The position numbers and the translations under genes are program-made. Below the pieces are notes generated by a model. The model had not been told where the DNA came from and searched no databases. It saw nothing but the letters and a program-made list of their open reading frames with translations. A stretch of 64,000 bases of DNA, from contig CYUH01000014.1 of assembly GCA_001403755.1 (NCBI GenBank), positions 355,785-419,784 on the forward strand. The letters are read 5' to 3'. This stretch comes from Chryseobacterium senegalense. Lineage in GTDB: Bacteria; Bacteroidota; Bacteroidia; Flavobacteriales; Weeksellaceae. Shown here piece after piece: positions 16,435-25,915 of the stretch (within the stretch, counting starts at the first letter, position 1; each line of letters opens with the position of its first letter).

Positions 16435-17607
16435 TTATTTTTTTGCTAAATTAATGATGATTTCTTCAACTTTATTAAAAATCTTTCGGTTATCGAACTG
16501 TTCTTCAATATTGATGAGGTTTTCTCTGATATTTTGAACGAAAGTTTTGTCGGTTAGGAATTTCTTCATCGCATCATAAATTTCTGAGGTTTCGTATTGG
16601 ATCAGGTGGCCGGTTTTGCCGTCCTCAATCATAAGGTCTACATCGCCAACCCTCGTTGCTATAATAGGTTTCTGCAAAATAAGTGCTTCAGAAATTACCA
16701 GAGGCCAAGCTTCAGATTCGGAAGGCAAAATGAAGAAGTCTGCATTTTTAATGTAAGGGTACGGATTCATTTTGTTGCCGGCGAGAATAAAAGTTTCTTC
16801 AACGCCAAGCTTTTTCTGCTGGGACAAGAGGTTGGTAAGCTCTTCTCCGTCGCCTATAATCACGACTGAATGTTCGAAGCCATCTTTTGAAAGCCGGTGA
16901 TGCGCGTCCATCAGTTTATGGTAGCCTTTTCTGGTGTGAAGTCTGCCAACGGAAACAAAAACCGGTCTGTTTTTAAAATCGGGAATTTTTTCTTCACTCT
17001 TTGTCCTTATTTCGTCGACAGGAACTGCGTTGATTATCACGCTTTCCGGCGGATACTGGTGGTTGGGATAAGTGCGGTGCATAATCTGCATGATTTTTTC
17101 TGAACAGTACACCATGTGATTGAACTGAGGAAAATGTCTGAGAATTTTGGGAACCAATGGCTGAAGTTTTGGCAAATCAATCTCGGAGTGAAACCAGCCG
17201 ATTTTTTTTGAATTTTTATTGGTGGATTGTAAAACCGACTCAAAATCATTATAAGTCATGGCGATTTCGATATCGTAATTTTCTTTCAAAATTACTTTAT
17301 CAATGATTTCCGGGTTTTTTCTAAATTTTTCAAGCTTTCTTGTTCTTTTGAAAAGTTGAAATTTTTGAAGAAGATAATTTTTCGAAAAATCTTCTTTTCC
17401 TTCTGTCAAATAAATTTTACGGACATGATGAGGAAATTCATTTCGCAATTCTCCTTGGTTTAAGCTCAATAAAACAGTCATGTCAAATTTTTCCTTGTCC
17501 AGATTATTGAGCAGGCTGAGCATCACTTTTTCAACTCCACCCATTTCCATGGATCGGTGGCGAAAGAGAATTTTGATTTTCGGTGAAATGGAATTTTTAT
17601 TTCGCAT
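16435..17607 (-). CDS. Glycosyltransferase family 4
   Basis: A 390-residue GT-B glycosyltransferase. The N-terminal domain has LFRHRSMEMGGVEKVMLSLL, the donor domain begins RPVFVSVGRLHTRKGYHKL, and the E-x7-E motif is SESEAWPLVISEA. Clear paralogue of the product of 14619-15803 (shared MGGVEKV/HGGAEKV, NPYPYIKNADFF/NPYPHISNADFF). Its start overlaps the end of the membrane acyltransferase gene by 11 bp. Acts in the cytoplasm at the membrane; substrate unknown. Confidence 0.9.
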   Translation of the reverse strand: MRNKNSISPKIKILFRHRSMEMGGVEKVMLSLLNNLDKEKFDMTVLLSLNQGELRNEFPHHVRKIYLTEGKEDFSKNYLLQKFQLFKRTRKLEKFRKNPEIIDKVILKENYDIEIAMTYNDFESVLQSTNKNSKKIGWFHSEIDLPKLQPLVPKILRHFPQFNHMVYCSEKIMQIMHRTYPNHQYPPESVIINAVPVDEIRTKSEEKIPDFKNRPVFVSVGRLHTRKGYHKLMDAHHRLSKDGFEHSVVIIGDGEELTNLLSQQKKLGVEETFILAGNKMNPYPYIKNADFFILPSESEAWPLVISEALILQKPIIATRVGDVDLMIEDGKTGHLIQYETSEIYDAMKKFLTDKTFVQNIRENLINIEEQFDNRKIFNKVEEIIINLAKK

Positions 17608-18649
17608 ACTTTTTTCTGATCCATAAATTTAGAGGTTCTTCAATAAATTTAAATAGAATTACTGAAAGAATATTTAAGATTACAAAAATGGCTAAAATAT
17701 TTGCTACAATATGATCATAGATAAAAATCGGAATAAAACCTTTATGAACGAGGTAGAAAATGTACGAGCTTTTGCCAAGGAGAATTAGAGTTTTTTGGCT
17801 CAAGAACCTGCTTAATTTTGTTTTTTCTGTTGCTAGACCATAGATGGTAGGCCCGATTCCTAAAGTAGAAAGTAGTATAATATCTAAAGCATCAGAAAAC
17901 GGATTGGTAATGAGGTGTTGCCAAAATTGTCTGAATAGAAGATAATATAGAATGCCCGCAATGCCTAAGTAGGTGAAAATATTAAAATGAAATTTTAGTT
18001 TTTTATGCAGCAGAAGATAGCCTGCCAGAATGCCCGCGAAAAACTCAAAAATAAATACAGCTATTCTGGTCTGTAAAAAACCATAGGTATTTTCAGGGTG
18101 ATGGAATAGGTTTTGAATTCCAAGAGTGCAAAGGAAAATAACAACAGGAAGTAGATAGATGGCTTTTCTATATTTTCTGATGATCATGAAAAAAAGAGGC
18201 GCAGAGAAGTAGAAAAGTTCTTCAAAGGTTAAAGTCCAGCCTTGCGAAATACCTGAATATCTGAATGTTGTGAATAGTGCTTTTGTAAGGGTGAAAGAAA
18301 ATACCGCCGCCCATGAATCTAAAGTTGTCCACCCTTGTTGAAAAAATTTTACAAGAAATGTAGCGATGGTAAGCAGAAAGTACATCGGGTAAATTCTTGA
18401 AAACCGATTGATGAGGTATTTTTTAAAATGAATAGGTGCATCATTAAAATAGCGGTAAGTAATTAAAACCCCACTCAGCACAAAAAACAGATCCACCCCG
18501 ATATGAAATTGGCTCACTATATTTTTTATAAAAAGGGGAATATTTGGATTTTTAAATGGAAAAAAATGGTAGAAAAAAATCATCCAAGCAACAAAAGCCC
18601 GGAATGATGTTAGTGCAGGAAAGAATTGTTTAGAGGTATTTTCAGACAC
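17597..18649 (-). CDS. Membrane acyltransferase, acyltransferase family 3
   Basis: A 350-residue integral membrane O-acyltransferase (OafA/NodX type), rich in hydrophobic segments. The N-terminal signature is LTSFRAFVAWMIFFYHFFP, with the conserved R and H of the family. The segment GVDLFFVLSGVLITYRYF is the second family hallmark. Such proteins move acetyl groups across the membrane onto periplasmic glycans. It sits between a GT2 and a GT4 gene and overlaps the latter by 11 bp. Confidence 0.9.
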   Translation of the reverse strand: MSENTSKQFFPALTSFRAFVAWMIFFYHFFPFKNPNIPLFIKNIVSQFHIGVDLFFVLSGVLITYRYFNDAPIHFKKYLINRFSRIYPMYFLLTIATFLVKFFQQGWTTLDSWAAVFSFTLTKALFTTFRYSGISQGWTLTFEELFYFSAPLFFMIIRKYRKAIYLLPVVIFLCTLGIQNLFHHPENTYGFLQTRIAVFIFEFFAGILAGYLLLHKKLKFHFNIFTYLGIAGILYYLLFRQFWQHLITNPFSDALDIILLSTLGIGPTIYGLATEKTKLSRFLSQKTLILLGKSSYIFYLVHKGFIPIFIYDHIVANILAIFVILNILSVILFKFIEEPLNLWIRKKYAK

Positions 18650-18666
18650 AGTATATTAGCTATAGT

Positions 18667-19503
18667 TTAAAATGCAGTTTGGAAGATGGATTTTAATTTG
18701 CTGAGCAATCTGTATTTCAAACTTGTTTGGTATTTCAGGAGGTCAAAAATCTCTTGAGAATCTTTAAAAAACGCTGGGATTTTTTTTCCGTTAATTGTTT
18801 TTAGACCTCTTCGTTTCATTGCATTGAAAATCACTTCACCCCAGTATTCATAGGATTTTTTCTTGTTTTCATTTTGTGAAATCCCTCTATTGTGAGTTCT
18901 GTACAGATAGTTAATTTCATCAATGAATTTCACTTTTCCTTTCTCATACATTTTTAGATAGAGATCTTGATCTTCAGCAATTTTTTTGCTTGCATCTATT
19001 TTTTCAGTTTTCTCATAAACAGCTTTTTTAAAGCATACAAAATGATTGATGATTATTGGGGCATTAAAAAAATAAATGTTGCCATTTAGTATCTGTTTGG
19101 CTGCTGAATTTGCTTTTTGTGGCTTCAGATCAGAATCGCAGAACATTAATCGTGAGTAGGTAAGGACGATAGACTGGTCTTTTATGAAATGTGTCATTGC
19201 GGTTTCTATTGCAGTTTCAGTAAGTGCATCATCAGGGTCTAAAAAACCACAAATTCCTCCTGTCGCCAACTCTATAAGTTTTGCTTTAGTAAAGCCTACG
19301 CCAGAATTTTTTTCGTTTTCGTAATATTGAAATCGTGGATCGTTGGCAATTAATTTTTGCACGGCAAGTTTTTCATGTTCCTCAGAGCCATCGTCTAAAA
19401 TAATTGCTTCCCAATTGGCGAAAGTTTGATTAACAATAGATTGGTAGCAATCTTTAAAAAAAACACTGTTGTTAAAATGCGCAATAAGAATAGAAAATTT
19501 CAT
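18667..19503 (-). CDS. Glycosyltransferase family 2
   Basis: A 278-residue GT-A inverting glycosyltransferase. Begins MKFSILIAHFNNSVFFKDCYQ, with the nucleotide-binding aspartate in AIILDDGSEEH and the metal-binding DxD in GFLDPDDALTE (near residue 90). C-terminal acceptor part AEDQDLYLKMYEKG holds the likely catalytic E/D. Starts back-to-back with the plus-strand methyltransferase gene. Confidence 0.88.
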   Translation of the reverse strand: MKFSILIAHFNNSVFFKDCYQSIVNQTFANWEAIILDDGSEEHEKLAVQKLIANDPRFQYYENEKNSGVGFTKAKLIELATGGICGFLDPDDALTETAIETAMTHFIKDQSIVLTYSRLMFCDSDLKPQKANSAAKQILNGNIYFFNAPIIINHFVCFKKAVYEKTEKIDASKKIAEDQDLYLKMYEKGKVKFIDEINYLYRTHNRGISQNENKKKSYEYWGEVIFNAMKRRGLKTINGKKIPAFFKDSQEIFDLLKYQTSLKYRLLSKLKSIFQTAF

Positions 19504-19588
19504 TTGGATTTTTTTATCTCAATAGCAATGCGGTTTTGCAAAAACAAAGAGAAGGCAGACAAATATAAAAATATTAAATATAAAATTC

Positions 19589-19596
19589 TACTTTTG
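19589..19596 (+). promoter_or_regulatory. Possible -7 box of the plus-strand methyltransferase
   Basis: TACTTTTG fits TANNTTTG and lies 26 nt upstream of the GTG start at 19623. No -33 TTTG at the expected site. Confidence 0.4.
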
Positions 19597-19622
19597 CAGA
19601 CAATACACCAAACCAACACAAA

Positions 19623-20396
19623 GTGAGTGAAGCAGTAAGAATTACAAAAACATTTTTCGCCTATTTAAAAAGGCCTGATCTTTACCCGGAATTGGGCAGA
19701 AAAATCATTAAAAATATCTTTAATAGAAATGCCGCATTTAAGGGAAAAGAGAAAACACTTTCCTGGGCTTCCTCTATAGCGGTTTCTCAGGAAGAGGCCA
19801 TAAAAATTCTTTTTGGCATTGAGGCAAAAGCTTTTTCAGAAGAATTTCCAGAACTATTCAAGCGGGCTTTAGACCAGCAAAATGCCTGTCCTGTTAAGAT
19901 GGGCGGTGCCGGAGCATTAGAACTCATCTTTGAAGCTTGTGAATATACTCAGTCTAAAACTGTGGTGGAGACGGGTGTAGCTTACGGTTGGTCCTCTTTG
20001 GCTGCGCTGATATCGCTGGAAAAAAGAAACGGAACGCTTTATAGTTCGGACATGCCTTACTTAGGGCAAAACGGCGACCAATATGTCGGCTACATTGTTC
20101 CCGAAAATTTGAAAACCAATTGGAAGCTTTTCCGCCATGCCGACAAAGAATCTTTACCTAAAATCTTTGCTGAAGTCCAAGAAATAGATGTGGTACACTA
20201 CGATTCCGACAAAGCTTATGAGGGAATGTTTTGGGCTTACAATGAGCTTTATCCGCGGTTAAGAAAAGGCGGTGTATTCATCAGTGATGATATCAATGAC
20301 AACTCTGCCTTTCAGGATTTCTGTGAGAAGAATGGGATTGAGCCGACGGTGGTGGATTTTGAAGGGAAATATGTTGGAGTGTTTGTGAAAAACTAG
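19623..20396 (+). CDS. Class I SAM-dependent methyltransferase (GTG start)
   Basis: A 257-residue methyltransferase of the Methyltransf_24/cephalosporin-hydroxylase-like group. SAM-binding motif I is KTVVETGVAYGWSSLAAL (near residue 118). VVHYDSDKAYEGM (about 193-205) resembles the metal- or substrate-binding aspartate motif of these enzymes, and FISDDINDNSAF follows. The first codon is GTG; no in-frame ATG upstream is reasonable. It is the only plus-strand gene in the 21-kb polysaccharide locus and ends 3 bp from the stop of a convergent GT2 gene. Likely methylates a sugar. Confidence 0.82.
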   Translation: MSEAVRITKTFFAYLKRPDLYPELGRKIIKNIFNRNAAFKGKEKTLSWASSIAVSQEEAIKILFGIEAKAFSEEFPELFKRALDQQNACPVKMGGAGALELIFEACEYTQSKTVVETGVAYGWSSLAALISLEKRNGTLYSSDMPYLGQNGDQYVGYIVPENLKTNWKLFRHADKESLPKIFAEVQEIDVVHYDSDKAYEGMFWAYNELYPRLRKGGVFISDDINDNSAFQDFCEKNGIEPTVVDFEGKYVGVFVKN

Positions 20397-20399
20397 AAC

Positions 20400-21338
20400 T
20401 CAGAACAGTTCTTTCCTGAAATTGATATTATACAAACCACTTCGGATACTCCTGAAATCTTTAAAAAGAAATTTTATAATCATCATCCATTTTTTAGGCA
20501 ATGGTGCATTTGCAATTTCGAAACTTCGGTGAAGTCTAGTAATGTGCAGCAATTCTGCATCAGGCATTTTCGGTTCATTCTGAGCCCAGTTTTTTAGATG
20601 ATTCCAGAGTAAAACTCTTGTTGACGCCGGTTTCACTTTTCCGGAATCAACTTGGGAAATTCGGTTACTTTCGTGCACTCCGCGAACGGCGACAGCTTTG
20701 TCCAAAATTCCGGGATAAAGGTTGTTGTAGAAAGCCAACCGCATCAGAAAATCAGTATCCTGATGCAGTTTCAAATCGGTTTTCATCAGGGCGTCCATTT
20801 TTCCTAATGCAGATTTTCTGATCGTTAAAGCATCAATACTGAACAATCCAAAACTTCCGCGCATACCGATGAGCCCGGGAAAAACGTCGTCAGCCGGATA
20901 TTTTTTGTAAACGGTCGTCAATTTATCTTGGTAAATATTGAAATATTGTTCTTTCGCCTTCTCGGACCAATAATGAACTCCGATTGCGCCGTAAACTCCG
21001 TCCACATCAGGATTTTTGAATAATTCTCTTTCTGCATCAAATCGGTTCGGAAGAAAAAAATCATCTGCATCCAAAAAAGCGATGAAATCTCCTGTTGCAT
21101 TTCTCATCCCAACGTTTCTACTTTCGCCCGCTCCGTGGTTTCCTTGATCCGGATGCTGAAAAAGTTTTACCTTTTCGTGCTTTTTGGCCAAAGCTTTACA
21201 AACTTCCAAAGCGTTGTCGGGAGATTTGTCTTCCACCAAAATCACTTCAAAAACCTCATCAAACTGCAGCGCAGATTCTACTGCATTGGTGACGTATTTT
21301 TCAGCATTGTAAACGGGAATGATAACAGAGATTTTCAT
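20400..21338 (-). CDS. Glycosyltransferase family 2 (first of a paralogous pair)
   Basis: A 312-residue GT-A glycosyltransferase. Starts MKISVIIPVYNAEKYV. The donor-binding EDKSPDN and the DxD motif AFLDADDFFLPNRFDAE (near residue 95) are intact. Shares with the adjacent gene 21372-22304 the unusual segments KLFQHPDQGNHGAG and AVAVRGVHESNRI, so the two arose by tandem duplication. Donor and acceptor unknown. Confidence 0.92.
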   Translation of the reverse strand: MKISVIIPVYNAEKYVTNAVESALQFDEVFEVILVEDKSPDNALEVCKALAKKHEKVKLFQHPDQGNHGAGESRNVGMRNATGDFIAFLDADDFFLPNRFDAERELFKNPDVDGVYGAIGVHYWSEKAKEQYFNIYQDKLTTVYKKYPADDVFPGLIGMRGSFGLFSIDALTIRKSALGKMDALMKTDLKLHQDTDFLMRLAFYNNLYPGILDKAVAVRGVHESNRISQVDSGKVKPASTRVLLWNHLKNWAQNEPKMPDAELLHITRLHRSFEIANAPLPKKWMMIIKFLFKDFRSIRSGLYNINFRKELF

Positions 21339-21371
21339 GCGGAAGCGTGCGAATATAGTTATTGATATAAT

Positions 21372-22304
21372 CTACCTTTTTAGGACAGTGAAACGGTATC
21401 TGGTCTTCAGGATTTCTGGTTTAAAAAAAGCGGTTAAAAAAAACAATACATATTTTTTCCAGCCTTTTTTCAAAGATAATTCAAAAGATCTTCTTTTCAG
21501 TAAAATGTGATTCCGAAATTTGCCTGGTAAGTCTTTGTCCTTAGACCATTGAAAAACAGAATCCCACAGCAGGAACTGTCTTTGGTTGTATAATTCGGAA
21601 TACTGTTGGATTTTGGTAATCCGGTTGTCATCATGAACTCCCCGAACAGCAACGGCTTCGGTGATATTTCCAGATTTTAAATGACTGTGATACGCCAACT
21701 TAATGATGAAATCGCTGTCCTGATGAACACGAAGTTTTTCGTTGAACTTTAAATTATTTTTTCTGATGCTTTCATTCCGGACTGTCAATCCGTTGAGGTG
21801 AAAAAAAGTTCCAAAATCTTTTTTCAATCCCAATAATCCATAAAACACTTCTTTTCCTTCTGCATGTTTTTTGACGGTTGTCAATTCGATATTTTTGAAT
21901 TTTTCCTGAAATTCCGCCTTTCCTTTTTCGGTCAGAAACTCAGTTCCAATCGCGTTAAAAACTCCGTCAATTTTTTCATTCCTAAAAATTTCTTTTTCCG
22001 CTTCGAAACGGTTCGGAAGATAATAATCATCGGCATCCAAGAACGCAATAAACTCTTGAGTTGCTTTTTCCAATCCCAAATTTCGGGTTGCTCCCGCGCC
22101 ATGATTTCCTTGATCAGGATGTTGAAAAAGTTTTACTTTGGGATATTCGGTTTGCAAAGTTCTGCACAACTCTAAGGAATTGTCTGTTGAAGCATCCTCA
22201 ACCAAAAGAATTTCCTTCACCTCATCTAAATTCACAGCAGATTCCACCGCTTTGCGCAAGAAAGTTGCGGCGTTGTAAACTGGGATGATTACGGAAATTT
22301 CCAA
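21372..22304 (-). CDS. Glycosyltransferase family 2 (second of a paralogous pair, probable TTG start)
   Basis: A GT-A glycosyltransferase of 310 residues if translation begins at the TTG at 22304. This gives the canonical N-terminus (L/M)EISVIIPVYNAA and a length matching its 312-residue paralogue. The nearest in-frame ATG (22376) would add 24 unconserved residues and overlap the asparagine synthetase gene by 58 bp. The DxD motif AFLDADDYYLPNRFEAE is intact, and KLFQHPDQGNHGAG and AVAVRGVHDDNRI match the paralogue. The gap to asnB would be 14 bp. Confidence 0.88.
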   Translation of the reverse strand: MEISVIIPVYNAATFLRKAVESAVNLDEVKEILLVEDASTDNSLELCRTLQTEYPKVKLFQHPDQGNHGAGATRNLGLEKATQEFIAFLDADDYYLPNRFEAEKEIFRNEKIDGVFNAIGTEFLTEKGKAEFQEKFKNIELTTVKKHAEGKEVFYGLLGLKKDFGTFFHLNGLTVRNESIRKNNLKFNEKLRVHQDSDFIIKLAYHSHLKSGNITEAVAVRGVHDDNRITKIQQYSELYNQRQFLLWDSVFQWSKDKDLPGKFRNHILLKRRSFELSLKKGWKKYVLFFLTAFFKPEILKTRYRFTVLKR

Positions 22305-22318
22305 GATAGAATACGGAT

Positions 22319-24118
22319 TTAGTGGATTAGTTGTTTCGTGTGATCTGCCCACAATGCCAATTGCAGCAGGTTCCAATGTTTTTTATCTTTGTTCAAATAT
22401 TTTTGCGCAGCAGAAAAGTGAATGAAATCGAACACTTTCGACGATCTGTTTTTCAATAAATCCTCCGACAATTCCATCAAACTTTTTTCCTCGAACCATT
22501 TTTCTACAGAAGAACCAAAGCCCTGTTTGTGGCGGGTTCGGATGGTTTCTGTCCAATAATTTCCCATGGCTTCTCGAAGGATGATTTTATCGTTTTCGGA
22601 ATCGAGTTTCAGATTTTCTGGAAGTTGGATACAGAATTCTGCGAAATCTTTATCTAAAAAAGGAGTCCGAACTTCCAGTGAATTTGCCATCGCCATTCGG
22701 TCGGATTTCACGAGCATATTTCCTGGGACATATTTTTCCAAATCTGTTCTCATAATATCGTTCAACGAATCTGGATTTGCCTTGAAACTATACTGTTGAT
22801 GGTATTTTGCGTTTATTCCCAATTCTGCGATTTCTTTAGAGCTGAAAAAATTTCTCACGCTATTTTGATGGAAATCGAAAATATTTTTATGAGTAATATT
22901 TTCACGGGTTAAATAAGATGTCTCCCGGAATTTCCCATACTGCTTCAGTCCAAATTTATACAAAATATTGTTGTAGCTGAAATGGTTTTTCAATTGATTT
23001 TCAACGGTATAAAAACTATAGCCCCCGAAAAGTTCATCGCCTACATCTCCTGCCAAAACCACTTTCAAATGTCTTGCAGCTGCTTCGCAAATTTTAAATT
23101 GGGGAACGTAGCTCATGTCCGCAAACGGTTCATCAAAAAAAGGAGAAACTTTCAATAGTTCTGTCGCGATATTTCCACGGTTTTCATAAATTTCAATATG
23201 ATTGGTTTTATATTTCATGGCAATTTCATCGGCAAATTTCAACTCGCTGTCTTCACCGGAATAGCCAAAACTGATGGTGGTTTGTTTGTCTTTAAATTCA
23301 TTCACCATCGCGACAATTGTGGAAGAATCTAAGCCGCCGCTTAAGAAACTTCCGACCTCAACATCGGCTACAAGCTGTTTCTGGACTGCATTTTTCAGCA
23401 AATATGTAAATTCTTCCTTTGCATCGGACAGTGAAATCCCCAAATCTTTTTTTGGGATTTCGTAATATCTTTCAACTGAAATTTTTCCATTTGAATAAGT
23501 GAGAAAATGTGCAGGAGGAAGTGTAAATATATTAGAATAAATACTTTGATAAGTACTCACATAACCATATTGTAAAAAGTGGTAAAGTGCTTCGTTGTTG
23601 AATTTAGGATCTATAAGTCCACTCGCTAAAATGGCTTTGATTTCTGAGGCGAAAATAAATTCACCGTTTTTGCCAAAAGCGTAGTAAAACGGTTTTTCCC
23701 CGAAGCGGTCGCGTGCGCAAATAAGCTGTTGTTTTTCTTCGTCCCAAATCGCAAAAGCAAACATTCCCGGCAGTTCAGTAATGAATTTATTGGCTTTTTT
23801 CTGATACATGGCGAGAATTAATTCGGTGTCCGAGCTGCCACGGTATGGATAATCTGCGAAATCTTTTTTGATTTCATGATAACCATAAATTTCACCATTG
23901 AAGACAATACATTCGTTCGCGGTGTTGGAAAACATAGGTTGCTTTCCAGTTTCAGAAAGATCCACAATCGAGAGTCTGCGATGCCCGAGTGCAGCATTTT
24001 CAAAAAACTCCTGATGTTCGGCATCAGGACCGCGGTGCGCAATTGCACGGGTCATTTTCTGAATTTCTTCAGTATATTTTCTGGCGTTGGGGGTGATGAT
24101 TCCGGCGATTCCGCACAT
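22319..24118 (-). CDS. asnB: Glutamine-hydrolysing asparagine synthetase-like amidotransferase
   Basis: A 599-residue two-domain enzyme. Cys2 (MCGIAGI) is the nucleophile of the N-terminal Ntn glutaminase. The C-terminal synthetase domain has the PP-loop SGGLDSS (about residue 257-263), and the later motif LAGDVGDELFGGY. Reaction by homology: ATP-dependent transfer of ammonia from glutamine to a carboxylate. Inside a polysaccharide locus such AsnB/WbpS-like enzymes are thought to amidate uronic acid sugars, so the substrate may be a sugar acid, not aspartate (inference). It starts 2 bp after the FkbM gene. Confidence 0.9.
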   Translation of the reverse strand: MCGIAGIITPNARKYTEEIQKMTRAIAHRGPDAEHQEFFENAALGHRRLSIVDLSETGKQPMFSNTANECIVFNGEIYGYHEIKKDFADYPYRGSSDTELILAMYQKKANKFITELPGMFAFAIWDEEKQQLICARDRFGEKPFYYAFGKNGEFIFASEIKAILASGLIDPKFNNEALYHFLQYGYVSTYQSIYSNIFTLPPAHFLTYSNGKISVERYYEIPKKDLGISLSDAKEEFTYLLKNAVQKQLVADVEVGSFLSGGLDSSTIVAMVNEFKDKQTTISFGYSGEDSELKFADEIAMKYKTNHIEIYENRGNIATELLKVSPFFDEPFADMSYVPQFKICEAAARHLKVVLAGDVGDELFGGYSFYTVENQLKNHFSYNNILYKFGLKQYGKFRETSYLTRENITHKNIFDFHQNSVRNFFSSKEIAELGINAKYHQQYSFKANPDSLNDIMRTDLEKYVPGNMLVKSDRMAMANSLEVRTPFLDKDFAEFCIQLPENLKLDSENDKIILREAMGNYWTETIRTRHKQGFGSSVEKWFEEKSLMELSEDLLKNRSSKVFDFIHFSAAQKYLNKDKKHWNLLQLALWADHTKQLIH

Positions 24119-24120
24119 GG

Positions 24121-24942
24121 TTATATTGCTTTTGGTCTTAAAATTAAATTGTCAGTTTGGTACAATTCCGGATCATCTTCTGTAAATGTTTTATTTAACA
24201 CGCGAGAGAAAATTTCGTAGTTGTTATTAAGAAAGAAGTTCAACAATAATTCTGGGGTATAAGTTCCTTCTCTCCGAATACAATTTGGTGAGAACTCAAG
24301 GAAAATGGTCGGTCTGTTTTTTAAGAAAATTTCTTTGTTCCCTAAAATGACCACCGCTTCAAATCCTTCCACATCAATTTTCACCACATGAAAATCCTGA
24401 TTTTTTGGCAGTGTGCTTGCAAGCGTATAAATTTTTACCAGAATTTGCGGGTTGTTTTCCCTGTTGTTCAGAAAGGAACTGGCGCCACTGTTTCCAATAT
24501 GAAAATATATTTTTCTGTTTTCTTCGCGCGCTCCTATAGCGGTGTTTTGTAAAACGATATTTTTATAGCCGTTGGCTTTGATGCTATTCAAAAATTCCAT
24601 ATAAATCATCGGAATCGGCTCATAAGCAAAGATTTGTTTACAGTATGGAGCTAAAAGTAAGCTGTGCTGACCAATATTGCTGCCGATATCCAGAAATGTT
24701 TTTTCGCTGGAAAGTTCGCTGCGGATATCATCAATAATATCCTTTTCGTAAATACCATTTTCAAAAATATAATTATCAACAAATCCGAATTTTTTGTTAA
24801 GGAAAATCTTAGTTTTCCTTCCATTATAATTTATAGAGTACAACAACCTGTTATCCAGAAATGTTTTATTCTGTTTCCGTTTAATAAAATTGATTATGCC
24901 TTCCTGAAAGATGACTGAATTGATTGACTTTATGATACTCAT
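24121..24942 (-). CDS. FkbM-family methyltransferase
   Basis: A 273-residue SAM-dependent methyltransferase. Motif I is FLDIGSNIGQHSLLLAPYC (near residue 90), followed by FAYEPIPMIYMEFLNSI, which holds the acidic ribose-binding residue. The FkbM hallmark VKIDVEGFEAVVILGN is near residue 185. Likely O-methylates a sugar of the exported glycan; methylation can cap a chain, but that is inference. Only 2 bp from asnB. Confidence 0.9.
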   Translation of the reverse strand: MSIIKSINSVIFQEGIINFIKRKQNKTFLDNRLLYSINYNGRKTKIFLNKKFGFVDNYIFENGIYEKDIIDDIRSELSSEKTFLDIGSNIGQHSLLLAPYCKQIFAYEPIPMIYMEFLNSIKANGYKNIVLQNTAIGAREENRKIYFHIGNSGASSFLNNRENNPQILVKIYTLASTLPKNQDFHVVKIDVEGFEAVVILGNKEIFLKNRPTIFLEFSPNCIRREGTYTPELLLNFFLNNNYEIFSRVLNKTFTEDDPELYQTDNLILRPKAI

Positions 24943-24955
24943 GTGTGTTTTTTCT

Positions 24956-25915
24956 TTACATAAAAACTTTTTTAAACTGTTCCATCACTTGTTGCGGAAG
25001 AAATTTTTCATACGATCTTATAGCTGTTTTCGACAAATCAGTATCGAGCAGTATTTCTTTCAGCTCATTTTTATTTCGGTAAAGGTAAGCGTCGTTTCCC
25101 AATTCCATCAGGTGTGCTTTTTCGGGAGAGTCTGCATAGGTAATTACAGGTTTGTTTTGTAATACAAATTCAGCAACTGTGATACCGAAGGTTTCGCCCC
25201 TTTCACGTGCGTGAAGCAAAGCGCTGCACGTATTGATAAACTTTAATTTCCGTTTAATATCAGAGCTCGGAGGTAAAAAGATTATGTTTTTCGGTTGAGA
25301 TTTCCACCATTTTGGTGTAATAAAAGGATCAACTCCCATAAATAAAAAATAAATGTCTTTGTATTTATGAGCAATCTGTTCCACTGTTTTTTGTGCAAAA
25401 AGTATATTAAAACTCTGTGCACCACCGTAATATCCAAATACTTTGGCATTACGAGAAATGTTGAGTTCGGTACGTAAATCCTCTTTAGTTTCAACCTCAA
25501 AATTTACCATGTGTGGAACAAACGGATATATCCCGCCAGACATTTCCTGCGCTAGCCACTCAGAAACGTAAGCGTAAACATTGCCATGAGGTTCGCAATG
25601 TTTAAAAACAGCATGAACAGCAGTTTTACATTCTTTGCTGAGTATGCCATCTACATCTCCGTTTTTGATTGCGTAAAGGAGATCGATATTATGTTTCTGA
25701 ATCAGCGGATCTACTTCAGAAAAGTTTTGATATTCCAAAACGTTAAATCTTTTTTTGAATTTTTCGATTCCGAGGGGATGATTGGTTTTGCAATTTTTAT
25801 TGTAAATAATGATAGATTCATTCCCCAAAATCCTCTCATTGAAATCAGCATAATCGTACATCGCGATTGATGTCCCGCGATAATTAAGTTCGTTTTCGTG
25901 GAAGAGGATTTTCAT
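24956..25915 (-). CDS. Glycosyltransferase family 4-like
   Basis: A 319-residue protein resembling GT-B glycosyltransferases. The N-terminus MKILFHENELNYRGTSIAMYDYA fits a Rossmann-like acceptor domain. The donor domain includes GYYGGAQSFN and the signature HARERGETFGITVAEF (near 248-263), an E-x7-E variant. Shorter than standard GT4 enzymes (about 370). Its start overlaps the end of the upstream gene (25912-25915), so the genes are coupled. Confidence 0.8.
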   Translation of the reverse strand: MKILFHENELNYRGTSIAMYDYADFNERILGNESIIIYNKNCKTNHPLGIEKFKKRFNVLEYQNFSEVDPLIQKHNIDLLYAIKNGDVDGILSKECKTAVHAVFKHCEPHGNVYAYVSEWLAQEMSGGIYPFVPHMVNFEVETKEDLRTELNISRNAKVFGYYGGAQSFNILFAQKTVEQIAHKYKDIYFLFMGVDPFITPKWWKSQPKNIIFLPPSSDIKRKLKFINTCSALLHARERGETFGITVAEFVLQNKPVITYADSPEKAHLMELGNDAYLYRNKNELKEILLDTDLSKTAIRSYEKFLPQQVMEQFKKVFM

